The notes: a model not told the origin generated them from the letters alone. 64,000 nucleotides of DNA from Microbacteriaceae bacterium (GCA_004297935.1 SCRE01000020.1:1-64000); one strand, 5' to 3'; positions 49,489-59,021 are shown, counted from the first letter of the stretch. Numbers and translations: made by a program.

Positions 49489-50724
49489 TCAGGGCGCATG
49501 ATTTCCTGCAGCCTTCAGCACATCACGTACCGTGTCAGTGAACTTTGAGAGCGTATCCACCGCCTCCGTGTCGGTCGGGACGGTATTCGGACTCCACGCA
49601 TGGCCGAAGGATCGCTTTACGAACTTGACCTTCGCATCGTCCGCTCCCTCGACATCGGTGAGGAGTGGTGTCAGTGCACGCAACTCCAGTTCCTGCCTCT
49701 TGAAACTCGTCGCTCGGTATGTTGCGTGCCCACCGTACCGAAATGCAACTGTCGCGACCGCGCCAAGGCCCGCAGTAATGCTCAGCTTCAGGACCACACT
49801 CTGCCAGGGGAGCCCTGAAGCCACCTGGCCGAACGCTATCCAAAGAACAGTGACACCGGCGATCACCGCCAGTGCCCCCGCGCCGTAGGCGATGAAGGCC
49901 GACCTGCGCTCGACCTTGGCATACTCGCCGTAGCTGCCGGCGAGAATGTCCCCGGTCGCCAGTTCGGCGAGATCGACCGTTGTCGTCCGGAGCTTCTGGA
50001 TCTCCTCACGATCACCTTCTGCGCTGGTGACAAGCACCCTTAGCTTGTCGGCATACGGGCTGACGACGTCGGAGAATTTAGACTCCTGGTCGTCAAGCCA
50101 CCTCCTGTACGCATCATCTCGAGCGGTCTGCGCAGCAATGAATGCGTCGTTGTTGTTGGACAGCGCATCGCGCAGCTTGACTTCGTCCGCGTCGATACGC
50201 TGCTCCAACTCGCTCAGCCGAGCCTCGGACACTGTTACCTTGGCCTCGAGCTCCGACTCGCGCGCCGCCGCGGCTTTGACCGTGTCCGCGAGACGACTCG
50301 ACAGATCGGCATTGACGGCTTCATAGTCCGCACGCAACGTGTTCATCGCCTTGGTCAGAGATGCGCGCGATGTAGGACTGCCACTAGCTCTCGGCAGTGC
50401 CGCAAGCTGCACACGGACATTTTCGAGATGCCCCTGAACGTTGTCAAGATTGGCGACTTGATCGGGATTGGCGGCGAAGTTCGCAACGTACTGCACCACG
50501 TTACTGAGGTGCGCGTTCGCCTGATCCAGTGGGCTCGCGGTCGCGAGCTCAGTATCGATCTGGCCATGCATCATTTCGACGGCCGCGAAAAACTCAAGTA
50601 GATCTATGACTCTGGACCTGGCCGCACCATCCGTCGGCGTTGAGAGATCGCGCACACTGTCATGCACGGACGCGATTGCACTCCAGAACGGATGGTTCAA
50701 GATGGCGACGGATCGACTACTCAT
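49489..50724 (-). CDS. Coiled-coil membrane protein of unknown function in the hsd operon
   Basis: A 411-aa protein with no recognised family. Residues about 1-110 are helical; about 125-225 form a long coiled coil rich in Ala/Glu/Asp; two hydrophobic helices follow (AFIAYGAGALAVIAGVTVLW and SVVLKLSITAGLGAVATVAF); the C-terminal 90 residues are soluble. It overlaps hsdS by 8 bp and so is translated as part of the hsdM-hsdS operon. A membrane coiled-coil protein suggests an effector or sensor role in defence, but nothing in the sequence proves it. Confidence 0.7.
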   Translation of the reverse strand: MSSRSVAILNHPFWSAIASVHDSVRDLSTPTDGAARSRVIDLLEFFAAVEMMHGQIDTELATASPLDQANAHLSNVVQYVANFAANPDQVANLDNVQGHLENVRVQLAALPRASGSPTSRASLTKAMNTLRADYEAVNADLSSRLADTVKAAAARESELEAKVTVSEARLSELEQRIDADEVKLRDALSNNNDAFIAAQTARDDAYRRWLDDQESKFSDVVSPYADKLRVLVTSAEGDREEIQKLRTTTVDLAELATGDILAGSYGEYAKVERRSAFIAYGAGALAVIAGVTVLWIAFGQVASGLPWQSVVLKLSITAGLGAVATVAFRYGGHATYRATSFKRQELELRALTPLLTDVEGADDAKVKFVKRSFGHAWSPNTVPTDTEAVDTLSKFTDTVRDVLKAAGNHAP

Positions 50725-51841
50725 GGTTATTCTCCTCGCTCCGCAGGTCGTCGAGATTTCGAACGCGGAGCTTGCCCGACATGAGTTGCGGAAGGAGTGC
50801 GTCGCGGGTTGCCGCCAGGGTGCGGTTCTCTTCGATTGCGCCTGTTACAGCATCGAGCAGTGGCGCGATTGCGGATTCCGCATGATCAGCAGATTCCGAG
50901 TCCCAGGCGAGTGACAGATCGTCGAATGTCGATTTGGTGATGGTGTCGAATACGGATCCATGCGCGATTGCTTTTGCCCGTTCCGTGGCGCACAGTATGG
51001 AGAAGAAGAGCAATGATGGAGGAATCCGCTCGGGTCGGAAGCCATAGCAAGACTGGTTGAAAGAGGCGGGTCGTACGAGTCGCGCTACCTCCCCGACGGT
51101 TCCGCGCGCCGTCAAGATCACGGAGCCAGTTGGGAGGGGCTTGGCCTTTGTGGTGGTTATGGCGGACTCCGTAATCTTCTCCGCTGTATCCAGGAGGACG
51201 TGCATTGGTGCTGATGTGATGTCCCGCGCCGAGATCCAGAGGTCGGCTCCATCGGCCCAATAGTCCTCTCTAGAACGCGACGGTGTTCCTCCCAGCACCG
51301 GGTCGAGCAATTCGGACAGAGGCACGCGCGGCCACGAAGCAGTGACGAGGTCGTATACGAGCGATGCAAGTTCCTCAGCTTTGTAGGCGACGGCAGTGTT
51401 GGCGGCAATCTTGTCGTCGAGCGCGCCCAGCACCTCGGCGATCGCCTGCTGCTCGGCCAAAGAAGGCACCGCCACAGGGATCATGCGAAGGAAGTTGCGG
51501 TTTAGGGACGGCTGCGCGCTCCCCGAATTGAATGCCTGGAAGTCGATGCGGTCAAGGAACCTGTATACCCAGCGCGGGTCATTTCGCTTGAAGTCGCTCA
51601 CGAATAGACAGGTGTTGAGCGGCCAGTAATCATCGGCGACATAGGTTGCCTTACCGATCGACGCTCCACTACGCCCGATCCCCACTCCGGGGCCACGATA
51701 ACGAGCGACGTCATGGAATCCGGTGATGCCGAAGGAGCCGATAATGGGCACGTCCCCGTCACGGCGGTCGCTAGAGGGAAGATCATGGCCACGCTGAAGT
51801 TGTACTACATCGCTTAGCGGTCGAATCTCCCACTCAGGCAT
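50717..51841 (-). CDS. hsdS: Type I restriction-modification specificity subunit
   Basis: A 374-aa S subunit with two target-recognition domains, each followed by a conserved helical spacer: LAEQQAIAEVLGALDDKIAAN after the first and AIEENRTLAATRDALLPQLMSGKL after the second. TRD1 starts WEIRPLSDVVQLQRG; TRD2 has the GGTPSRSREDYW element. The recognition sequence cannot be predicted. The ATG at 51841 overlaps the hsdM stop by 8 bp. Confidence 0.92.
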   Translation of the reverse strand: MPEWEIRPLSDVVQLQRGHDLPSSDRRDGDVPIIGSFGITGFHDVARYRGPGVGIGRSGASIGKATYVADDYWPLNTCLFVSDFKRNDPRWVYRFLDRIDFQAFNSGSAQPSLNRNFLRMIPVAVPSLAEQQAIAEVLGALDDKIAANTAVAYKAEELASLVYDLVTASWPRVPLSELLDPVLGGTPSRSREDYWADGADLWISARDITSAPMHVLLDTAEKITESAITTTKAKPLPTGSVILTARGTVGEVARLVRPASFNQSCYGFRPERIPPSLLFFSILCATERAKAIAHGSVFDTITKSTFDDLSLAWDSESADHAESAIAPLLDAVTGAIEENRTLAATRDALLPQLMSGKLRVRNLDDLRSEENNHE

Positions 51842-53489
51842 CGATCCTCCCCAACTGCTCGCGCACAACGTCGGCCAGCCGCGCGGATTCGTCGAACTGC
51901 TTCTCTAGCTCTGCTCGAAACCGCGCCAGCCTCACCCCTATCGGCTCGCCGTCGTCTTCGACTTCGGCTGCGCCGACGTAGCGGCCGGGCGTGAGAGCGT
52001 AGTCGGCCGCTTTGATCTCAGCTAGCGTCGCCGAGTAGCAGAAGCCGGGGATGTCGGCGTAGGTGGGGGCATCCGGGGTCTCGATACGCTCGCTAGCGCT
52101 CGCTACTCGACCAGCGGGGGTCGAGGGCTTGCCACGCCAGGCGTGGAAGGTGCCGGCGATGCGGGCGATGTCCTCGTCCGACAGTGCACGCTCGGCTCGG
52201 TCGATCATGTGGCCGAGGCCGCGCGCGTCGATGAAGAGCACCTCGCCGGCGCGCTTGCCCTTGTCCTTGGCGAAGAACCACACGCACACCGGGATGCCAG
52301 TCGAGCGGAACAGCTGCGTCGGCAGCGCCACCATGCATGACACGAGATCGGCTTCGATGATCTCGGCGCGGATCTGGCCTTCGCCGCCCGAGTGCGACGA
52401 CATCGATCCGTTCGCCATCACCACGCCCGCGGTGCCGCCGGGGGCGAGCTTCGAGAGGATGTGCTGGATCCAGGCGTAGTTTGCGTTGCCCGCTGGCGGT
52501 ACGCCGTACTTCCACCGCGGGTCGGGCTCGCTGCGCGCCCAGTCCTTGATGTTGAACGGCGGGTTCGCCATGACGAAGTCGGCCTGCAACTCAGGATGCA
52601 GATCGCGCGCGAACGTGTCGCCCCAGCGTGGTCCGAGGTTGCCCGTCAGCCCGTGGATCGCGAGGTTCATCTTCGCCATGCGCCACGTGCGTTCGTTGAG
52701 TTCCTGCCCGAAGACCGAGATGTCGGAGCCTTCGCCCTCGTGCGCCTCAAGGAACTTCTCGGCCTGCACAAACATACCGCCCGACCCGCAGCAGGGATCG
52801 TACACCCGGCCGTGGTCAGGCTGGATGAGCTGGACGAGGACGCGCACGACGCTTGCGGGTGTGTAGAACTCGCCCCCTCGCTTACCCTCGGCGGCGGCGA
52901 ACTTCTCGAGGAAGTACTCGTACACCTCGCCAAGCAGGTCGCGCGCGCGGCGGCCCGATGCGCCGGACTGACCCTGCCCTGCGAACCGTGCCGAGTTCAG
53001 CAGGTCAATCAGTTCGCCGAGGCGCCGCTGGTCGACGCTGTCGCGATTGAAAATGCGTGGGAGAGTGCCCGTCAGCTGCGGATTCGCCTGCATGACGGCA
53101 TCCATCGCCTCGTCGATCAACAAGCCGATCGTGCGCTCCCCGCCGCCGGTTCCCTTCGCGTGCTCGGCGAGGAACGACCATCGGGCGTTGGCGGGCACCC
53201 AGAAGACACCGTGGCCCGTGTACTCGTCGGTGTCATCGATGAGCGAAGCGATCTGCTCCGCGTCATAGTCGGCGGCGGCGAGTTCGCTACGGATTTGCCC
53301 GCGGCGCTCATCGAACGCGTCGGAGACGTACTTGAGGAAGACCAGCCCGAGGATCACGTCTTTGTACTGCGAGGCATCCATTGAACCCCGCAGCTTGTCG
53401 GCGGCCTTCCAGAGAGTGTCTTTGAGCTCTTTCATCGTCGATGGAGCCTGGGGGGCGGCTTTCGGTGTGCGGGGCATGGTGCCTTTCAT
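51834..53489 (-). CDS. hsdM: Type I restriction-modification N6-adenine methyltransferase subunit
   Basis: A 551-aa M subunit. The N-terminal HsdM helical domain (LWKAADKLRGSMDASQYKDVILGLVFLKY) is followed by the SAM site DPCCGSGGMF and the catalytic motif NPPF. It methylates the HsdS target and protects the host. The start at 53489 overlaps the upstream gene (ATGA); the second ATG at 53477, with AAAGG upstream, is also plausible. Confidence 0.95.
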   Translation of the reverse strand: MKGTMPRTPKAAPQAPSTMKELKDTLWKAADKLRGSMDASQYKDVILGLVFLKYVSDAFDERRGQIRSELAAADYDAEQIASLIDDTDEYTGHGVFWVPANARWSFLAEHAKGTGGGERTIGLLIDEAMDAVMQANPQLTGTLPRIFNRDSVDQRRLGELIDLLNSARFAGQGQSGASGRRARDLLGEVYEYFLEKFAAAEGKRGGEFYTPASVVRVLVQLIQPDHGRVYDPCCGSGGMFVQAEKFLEAHEGEGSDISVFGQELNERTWRMAKMNLAIHGLTGNLGPRWGDTFARDLHPELQADFVMANPPFNIKDWARSEPDPRWKYGVPPAGNANYAWIQHILSKLAPGGTAGVVMANGSMSSHSGGEGQIRAEIIEADLVSCMVALPTQLFRSTGIPVCVWFFAKDKGKRAGEVLFIDARGLGHMIDRAERALSDEDIARIAGTFHAWRGKPSTPAGRVASASERIETPDAPTYADIPGFCYSATLAEIKAADYALTPGRYVGAAEVEDDGEPIGVRLARFRAELEKQFDESARLADVVREQLGRIDA

Positions 53490-55456
53490 CGGGATTCGGA
53501 TGCCGCAGTCGCGGCGTCATCGGATAGTGTCACGGTGCCGAAGACGACTCCCGCGGCGAGCAGTTCGGCATAGGTGTCAAGCGCTTCGATGCGTCGCGCA
53601 AGGGCTCCGCGCCGGTTTGCGAGATCGGTCAGAGCGGCGCGTAATGGCGCCGAGACCAGCGGTGGCACGCGCCGCAGATTCCATCGGCGCCACGATCCCG
53701 CGCCACCCGGCGAACGCTCGACGTCGGCCGCGATGAGCTCGGGAACGAGCCCGCCGGGGTCGGCCTGATCGATGCGAAGTACTCGTGCGGGGTGGACCAC
53801 CACCTTCGAACCGTCGGGATCGACCCACGCCCGCGGCGTCGGAGCGGTGCGAAAGACCACGTCCCCCGCGGCTGTTAGTCGGGCCGAAGGATGCTGGGCA
53901 GCGAACGCCAGCGGATCCACCCTACGTTCGCCGATTCGTGCGGGTTGCCCGAGATCCTCTGCCGCAATCGCGACCAGGCCGGAGCCCGCATACTCTTCGG
54001 CCGTGACGCGTGTTCCCGGAAGCGCGCGCAGGTGCCCTTCGGAGATGAGCGACTCGACGTGTGCGGGCGCAACGGTCGGTCCGGGCCCCGCGGCCGGCGC
54101 GGTCAGGGGTACGTCATCATCGAGATCGGCACGGGCCCGGTCGAGCAACGCCGGCAGATCGCGCGAAGACCACGGTGTCTCGGCGGATACGCTTGCGGTG
54201 ACCAAGGCACCACTGGAGGCGAGCAGTAACGTGGTGCGGACCAGCCGCGTGAACCGGAACGCGTGCGCGCGGATGTCGCGCGCACTCCCCATCGCTGCGA
54301 TCACATCGCTCGTGAGGTCTGCTCGGGTCGCGGTCGTGAGGGCGGCATGGCTCAGGTCAGATACCGCAGTGAATCGGTCCGCCACGGGAACATCGCCCGT
54401 CTCGCGCCCCAGCACCCACAGCGCAAGCGCCTCACGTGGAGCAGCAGTCACGAGGCCGGAGGGGAGCTTCACGATCGCCCGCACGCGTCCTGATCGAAGT
54501 ACATCCGTGCGTGCCAGCCCGTCGGCGGGCGCGACGGGCTCTGCCAACACCGCCGCGGGTGCCAGGACGATCGCACGATCGCGATCACGCATCCCGAGCA
54601 CAAGTTCATCGATGGCCTGCAGCATTTCGGACGTCGACCCCGCGCCGCGCGAGGGTTGACGCTCGATGTATAGCCGGGATGCGTCCTGAACGGAGTGCCT
54701 CGCCGGCAACATGAGCCCGTCGCACAGGAGCCGTCGGCGGATGCCCCGTCCCTCGGTCAGCGACGACACCACGACGTCAACCTCGTCGCTGATTTGCGAG
54801 ACGAATTCGGCGACAAGCGACGGGGTGACCCTCGCCCCCACGACGAGTTCCGCCTGCCGGTCGGCCGTGAGCGCTTTGGTCAGTGCGACCAGCAGAGCTT
54901 CGGCATCGCCTGTGAGCGGGCTGGAGGATCCCGCCGAAGACTGCGTCGCCCCATGACGCCGCTCGAGGAGCTGCGACGCCTGGATAGGCGAGTAAGCGGC
55001 GTCCGCCAACAGGTCCGCCCACTCCGGCCACGTCTCGCGGGCAGTTGAGACTTCGGTCACCAGGCATGAATCGTCGGGATCAGCGGCGACAGCTCGTCGC
55101 CGAAGTTCGTTGACCGCAAGACCGCCAACGGACTCCCCCGAAGCAGCGCGAAGAGCAAGCAATGCATCGACCGCCGCAACGTGCGAGGCCTCGGCGAAAT
55201 CGAAGTCGGCTGGTGTGGCAGCTGCGGCGGCATCGGCGACCGCATCCGGATTGTTCCCGTGCTCGGTGCGCGCCAGCCATTGCGCGACCGACATCGCATC
55301 GAAAAGCAGCCGGCCTCCTTTCTCGCTCGCGACGCGAGGAAAAGCGTCGGGCGCCGACGCGAATCGCGTTCGCCAGACGGATGCCACGGGTCGCCGCACA
55401 TTGGCCAACCGGGCAACGCCGGTCAGGTCGATGAGAAGTGATGTGCTCGTAGACAC
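53486..55456 (-). CDS. HTH/degenerate methyltransferase/specificity-like protein heading the hsd operon
   Basis: A 656-aa protein. Residues about 8-65 form the AlpA/MerR-like DNA-binding region that begins many actinobacterial N-6 methylases (ARLANVRRPVASVWRTRF then VAQWLAR). The middle resembles an HsdM core (VRAIVKLPSGLVTAAPREALALWVLG), but neither a GxGxG SAM motif nor NPPF/DPPY is visible, so it is probably catalytically dead. The last 250 residues look like a specificity-type TRD plus helix (VFRTAPTPRAWVDPDG; LARRIEALDTYAELL). It is therefore a fused HTH, pseudo-methylase and S-like protein. The GTG at 55456 opens the operon, and its stop is coupled to hsdM. It may regulate the locus or add a second specificity. 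Confidence 0.7.
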   Translation of the reverse strand: MSTSTSLLIDLTGVARLANVRRPVASVWRTRFASAPDAFPRVASEKGGRLLFDAMSVAQWLARTEHGNNPDAVADAAAAATPADFDFAEASHVAAVDALLALRAASGESVGGLAVNELRRRAVAADPDDSCLVTEVSTARETWPEWADLLADAAYSPIQASQLLERRHGATQSSAGSSSPLTGDAEALLVALTKALTADRQAELVVGARVTPSLVAEFVSQISDEVDVVVSSLTEGRGIRRRLLCDGLMLPARHSVQDASRLYIERQPSRGAGSTSEMLQAIDELVLGMRDRDRAIVLAPAAVLAEPVAPADGLARTDVLRSGRVRAIVKLPSGLVTAAPREALALWVLGRETGDVPVADRFTAVSDLSHAALTTATRADLTSDVIAAMGSARDIRAHAFRFTRLVRTTLLLASSGALVTASVSAETPWSSRDLPALLDRARADLDDDVPLTAPAAGPGPTVAPAHVESLISEGHLRALPGTRVTAEEYAGSGLVAIAAEDLGQPARIGERRVDPLAFAAQHPSARLTAAGDVVFRTAPTPRAWVDPDGSKVVVHPARVLRIDQADPGGLVPELIAADVERSPGGAGSWRRWNLRRVPPLVSAPLRAALTDLANRRGALARRIEALDTYAELLAAGVVFGTVTLSDDAATAASESR

Positions 55457-55493
55457 AAGGCAAATGTATCGAGAATGTCGCAGGCAAGCCAGT

Positions 55494-55519
55494 GTTTACT
55501 GATAAGTGGGGTTATCAGT
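55494..55519. promoter_or_regulatory. Operator candidate between the hsd operon and DUF2130
   Basis: ACTGATAA (55498-55505) and TTATCAGT (55512-55519) form a perfect 8-bp inverted repeat with a 6-base spacer. The left arm is part of GTTTACTGAT (55494-55503), the same 10-mer found upstream of the AAA-hsdR unit. It lies 38 bp before the operon's first start codon, in the divergent region shared with DUF2130. Confidence 0.6.
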
Positions 55520-55648
55520 GATTCTTTACCTTTGGCGCACATTTCGACCCATCATTGCGTCGACGACACAAGTCGTTGACACTGCCGGCGTCTTCCCTGG
55601 AGCCGCCCAGCCTGTGGGCCAGTCTTCTTAGCGATCGGAGCACGAGAC

Positions 55649-56875
55649 ATGAACAACAATGCATCAATCGGCGCAACAAACGAGATCAAATGCCCGCATT
55701 GCGGGACGGTATTCACCATCGACGAGGCGGAGTACGCCGATATCGTGCAGCAGGTGCGCACGGTGGAATTCGAAACGCAACTCCATGCACGTTTGGCCGA
55801 GGCAGAGCAGGCCAAGCAGACCGAAATCGAACTCGCCGAGGCGAAGGTCGCCCAGCAGGCGCAAAAAGCCGCTGCGGAGAAGGACGCTCATATCCAGAGC
55901 CTGAAGTCTGAGCTGGATCAGGCGGCGACCCTGTGGGAGCTCGCCGTCACCAAGGCCGTCTCGACCGCGGAGAAGCGGCTCAGCGAGGCCGAGAATCTAC
56001 TGACACTGCAGACGGCCGAGCAAAAGGTCAAGGACGCCGCGCTCAGCGAGTCGCACTCCAAGGAGCTTGCCCTCAAGGACGATCTCATCGAACATTACAA
56101 GGACATGAAGGCGAAGCTCTCGGTCAAGCTGCTCGGCGAGACCCTCGAACAGCACTGCGAGATCGAGTTCAATCGCACGCGCTCGCTCGCATTCCCGAAC
56201 GCCGAGTTCGGCAAGGACAACGATGCTTCTGGCGGCACCAAGGGCGACTACGTCTTCCGCGACTTCAGCGAAGACGCGGTGGAATACGTCTCGATCATGT
56301 TCGAGATGAAGAATGAGGCTGACCTCTCTTCCACCAAGAAGAAGAACTCGGACTTCTTCGCAAAGTTGGACAAGGATCGCCACGACAAGGGCTGCGAGTA
56401 TGCGGTGCTTGTGTCGATGCTCGAAGAGGACTCCGATCTCTACACAGGTATCACCGACGTCTCGCACCTGTATCCGAAGATGTTCGTGATACGCCCCCAG
56501 TTTTTTCTCGCTATCATCGCGTTGCTGCGCAACGCCGCTCAGGACACCATCCTGGTGAAGGCCGAGCTGGAGCAGGTCAAGAAGCAGAACATCGACATCA
56601 CCGATTTCGAGGGCGAGCTCGAAGACTTCAAGTCAGCGTTCGGTCGGAACTACGACCTTGCCAAGCGCAAGTTCGACGCTGCCATCAAGGACATCGACGT
56701 GGCCATCGATCGCCTTCAGAAGGTCAAGGAGGGCCTGCTCGGATCCGAAAATAACCTCCGTCTGGCCAACGACAAGGCGACGGCTCTCACAATCAAGAAG
56801 CTCACCAAGGGCAACGACACCATGCGGGCCAAGTTCGCCGAGCTGGAGTCCCCGAAACCGCAGGACGCCGCCTAG
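55649..56875 (+). CDS. DUF2130 protein, putative nuclease
   Basis: A 408-aa DUF2130 protein. A short zinc-binding CPHCG motif near residue 15 is followed by a long Ala/Glu/Lys coiled coil (about 30-140), then the conserved DUF2130 core: [25 protein letters not shown] and FEMKNE. The Asp and EMK fit a PD-(D/E)XK nuclease pattern, and a second coiled coil closes the protein. The biological role is unknown. It is divergent from the hsd operon and shares its promoter region, which suggests but does not prove a defence connection. A GGAG lies eight bases upstream of the ATG. Confidence 0.85.
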   Translation: MNNNASIGATNEIKCPHCGTVFTIDEAEYADIVQQVRTVEFETQLHARLAEAEQAKQTEIELAEAKVAQQAQKAAAEKDAHIQSLKSELDQAATLWELAVTKAVSTAEKRLSEAENLLTLQTAEQKVKDAALSESHSKELALKDDLIEHYKDMKAKLSVKLLGETLEQHCEIEFNRTRSLAFPNAEFGKDNDASGGTKGDYVFRDFSEDAVEYVSIMFEMKNEADLSSTKKKNSDFFAKLDKDRHDKGCEYAVLVSMLEEDSDLYTGITDVSHLYPKMFVIRPQFFLAIIALLRNAAQDTILVKAELEQVKKQNIDITDFEGELEDFKSAFGRNYDLAKRKFDAAIKDIDVAIDRLQKVKEGLLGSENNLRLANDKATALTIKKLTKGNDTMRAKFAELESPKPQDAA

Positions 56876-56973
56876 CTTCAACAGGCAGGGGCCTTCCGCC
56901 CACCATGGGATCGGAGGGCTCCTACGTCCGGCCAACCGGGCGGGGCGGCAACCATGCCGCCGTTACACGGTGA

Positions 56974-57004
56974 AACCCCGATGACCGGCCACGTCATCGG
57001 GGTT
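56974..57004 (+). terminator. Hairpin terminator after DUF2130
   Basis: Perfect 12-bp stem AACCCCGATGAC (56974-56985) and GTCATCGGGGTT (56993-57004) with a 7-base loop, about 100 bp after the DUF2130 stop codon and just before the IS left end. No U-tract follows. Confidence 0.65.
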
Positions 57005-57042
57005 CGTGGATCGGCAGCTTGGACTCGACTCGTCTGACTAAA

Positions 57043-59021
57043 CCGAAGTTACGGCAGTCTTTTGGGTTAGTTCTCTGTGTTTCCGGGCGAAGGGTCGCGT
57101 TTCGGGTCTAAATATGTAGTCAGGAAATATGGCGTGTTGCGTGCGGGTGTCTGTTCACGGGGCGCTAATCTGAATGTGTGAATGAACATGGTATTGCGGT
57201 TCATGTGGTCAGGGTGAAGTCGTCGCATGTGAACAAGCACGGTGAGCGAAGCGACTACGTTCACTCGTATTTGCGGCGGTCGTGGCGGGAAGGCACCAAG
57301 GTCCGCAAGGAAACCATCGCGAACCTGTCCGCGCTGCCGGATCATGTCATCGCCTCGATCATCGCCGGACTGCACGGAGAGCGGCTGGTGCCCGCAGGCG
57401 CGCAGGCCACGATCACCCGGTCCCTGCCGCACGGGCATGTCGCGGCGGTGTGGGCGCAGGCGCAGGCGTTGGGCCTGCCGGCCCTGCTGGGGCCGGCATC
57501 CCCGGCCCGGGACCTGGTGCTGGGCCTGATCATCGCCCGCATCTGCAAGCCGGGCTCGAAGCTGGCCACGACCCGGTGGTGGCAGGACACCACCCTGGCC
57601 GAGGACCTCGGGATCGCTGACGCGGGAACCGACGAGGTGTATGCGGCGATGGACTGGTTGACTGACCGGCAGGAGGGCATCGAGAAGAAACTCGCGGGCA
57701 AACACCTCGGCAAAGACGCGAACCCGGACCGGTTGGCGTTGTTCGACCTGTCCTCCTCCTCCTGGGTCACCGGTAGCCACTGTGAGTTGGCGGCCCGCGG
57801 CTACTCCCGGGACGGGAAGAAGGGCCTGCCGCAGATCGAATACGGGCTGCTGACCGACCCGGACGGCCGGCCCGTCGCCATCCGTGTCGTCCCCGGCAAC
57901 ACGGCCGACCCGGCCGCGTTCGAGCAGATCGCGATCGAGATGAAAACAACGTTCGGGGTTCAGGAGATGGTCATGGTCGGCGACCGGGGCATGATCACCT
58001 CCGCCCGGATCCGACAACTCAAAGACCTCGACGGTCTCGGCTGGGTGACCGCACTGCGCTCGATCTCGATCGCGTCCCTAGTGGCGGACGGGTCGGTGCA
58101 GCAGTCCCTGTTCGATGAAGCGAACCTGGCCGAGCTCGCCCACCCCGACTACCCGGGCGAGCGTCTGATCGCCTGCCGCAACCCCGCCCTGGCCGACAAA
58201 CGCGCCTACAAGCGGGAAGAGTTGCTCACCGCGACAGAGGGGGACCTGGCCACGATCGCCGCCGCCGTGACCGCGGGCCGTCTCACCAAGGCCGGGTCGA
58301 TCGGAGTGAGGGTCGGCAAAGTCCTCGGGAAACACAACATGGCCAAACACTTCACCCTCACCATCGACGACGGCGTGTTCGCTTTCACCCGTAACCAGGC
58401 CAGCATCGATGCCGAAACGGAACTGGACGGCATCTACATCATCCGCACCAGTGTTCCGGCCGGCCAGATGGACACCACCACCATCGTCGGCACCTACAAA
58501 TCGTTGGGCAACGTGGAACGCGACTTCCGGTGTCTCAAAGCCATCGACCTGGATTTGCGGCCGATCTACCACTTCACCGAAACGAGGGTCCGCGCGCACG
58601 TGTTCCTGTGCATGCTCTCCGCCTACCTCGTCTGGCACCTGCGCCGCGCCTGGGCACCGCTGACCTACACCGACGAGAACCGACCCGACCCGGTCGATCC
58701 GGTCGCACCCGCCAAACGCTCAAACGCGGCCGAGGACAAAGCATCAACACATGCCGACGCCGACGGGCACCTCGTGCGCAGCTTCAGGAGTCTGCTGGAT
58801 CACCTCGCGACCCTCACCCGCAACGACATCCGCTACGGCGACGACCCGTACAACCCGACCATCTCGACTCTCGCGATCCCGACCACCGTTCAACACCGCG
58901 CATTCGAACTGCTCGGCCAACCCATCCCGATCGCACTGAAGTAGACAGAACAACCACCCCCGAAACCCGTCAAATCCCCCTAAACACGGGGATTTTCCAC
59001 GTCAACTCAATCGTAACTTCA
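57043..59021. mobile_element. IS1634-family insertion sequence
   Basis: About 1.98 kb. GACTAAA occurs directly before (57036-57042) and directly after (59022-59028), as expected for a target-site duplication. The ends share a short inverted core, GAAGTTACG (57045-57053) against CGTAACTTC (59012-59020), and little more. The single transposase gene spans nearly the whole element and is intact. Confidence 0.75.
57178..58944 (+). CDS. IS1634-family transposase
   Basis: A 588-aa DDE transposase of the IS4-superfamily IS1634 group. Candidate catalytic residues are Asp in LFDLSSSSW, Asp in MVGDRGMITS, and Glu in the YKSLGNVERDFRCLK (YREK-like) segment, with a long beta-strand insertion in between. 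It has the full length for the family and is uninterrupted. The start is GTG at 57178. It lies in the intergenic space behind DUF2130 and disrupts no recognisable gene. Confidence 0.92.
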   Translation: MNEHGIAVHVVRVKSSHVNKHGERSDYVHSYLRRSWREGTKVRKETIANLSALPDHVIASIIAGLHGERLVPAGAQATITRSLPHGHVAAVWAQAQALGLPALLGPASPARDLVLGLIIARICKPGSKLATTRWWQDTTLAEDLGIADAGTDEVYAAMDWLTDRQEGIEKKLAGKHLGKDANPDRLALFDLSSSSWVTGSHCELAARGYSRDGKKGLPQIEYGLLTDPDGRPVAIRVVPGNTADPAAFEQIAIEMKTTFGVQEMVMVGDRGMITSARIRQLKDLDGLGWVTALRSISIASLVADGSVQQSLFDEANLAELAHPDYPGERLIACRNPALADKRAYKREELLTATEGDLATIAAAVTAGRLTKAGSIGVRVGKVLGKHNMAKHFTLTIDDGVFAFTRNQASIDAETELDGIYIIRTSVPAGQMDTTTIVGTYKSLGNVERDFRCLKAIDLDLRPIYHFTETRVRAHVFLCMLSAYLVWHLRRAWAPLTYTDENRPDPVDPVAPAKRSNAAEDKASTHADADGHLVRSFRSLLDHLATLTRNDIRYGDDPYNPTISTLAIPTTVQHRAFELLGQPIPIALK

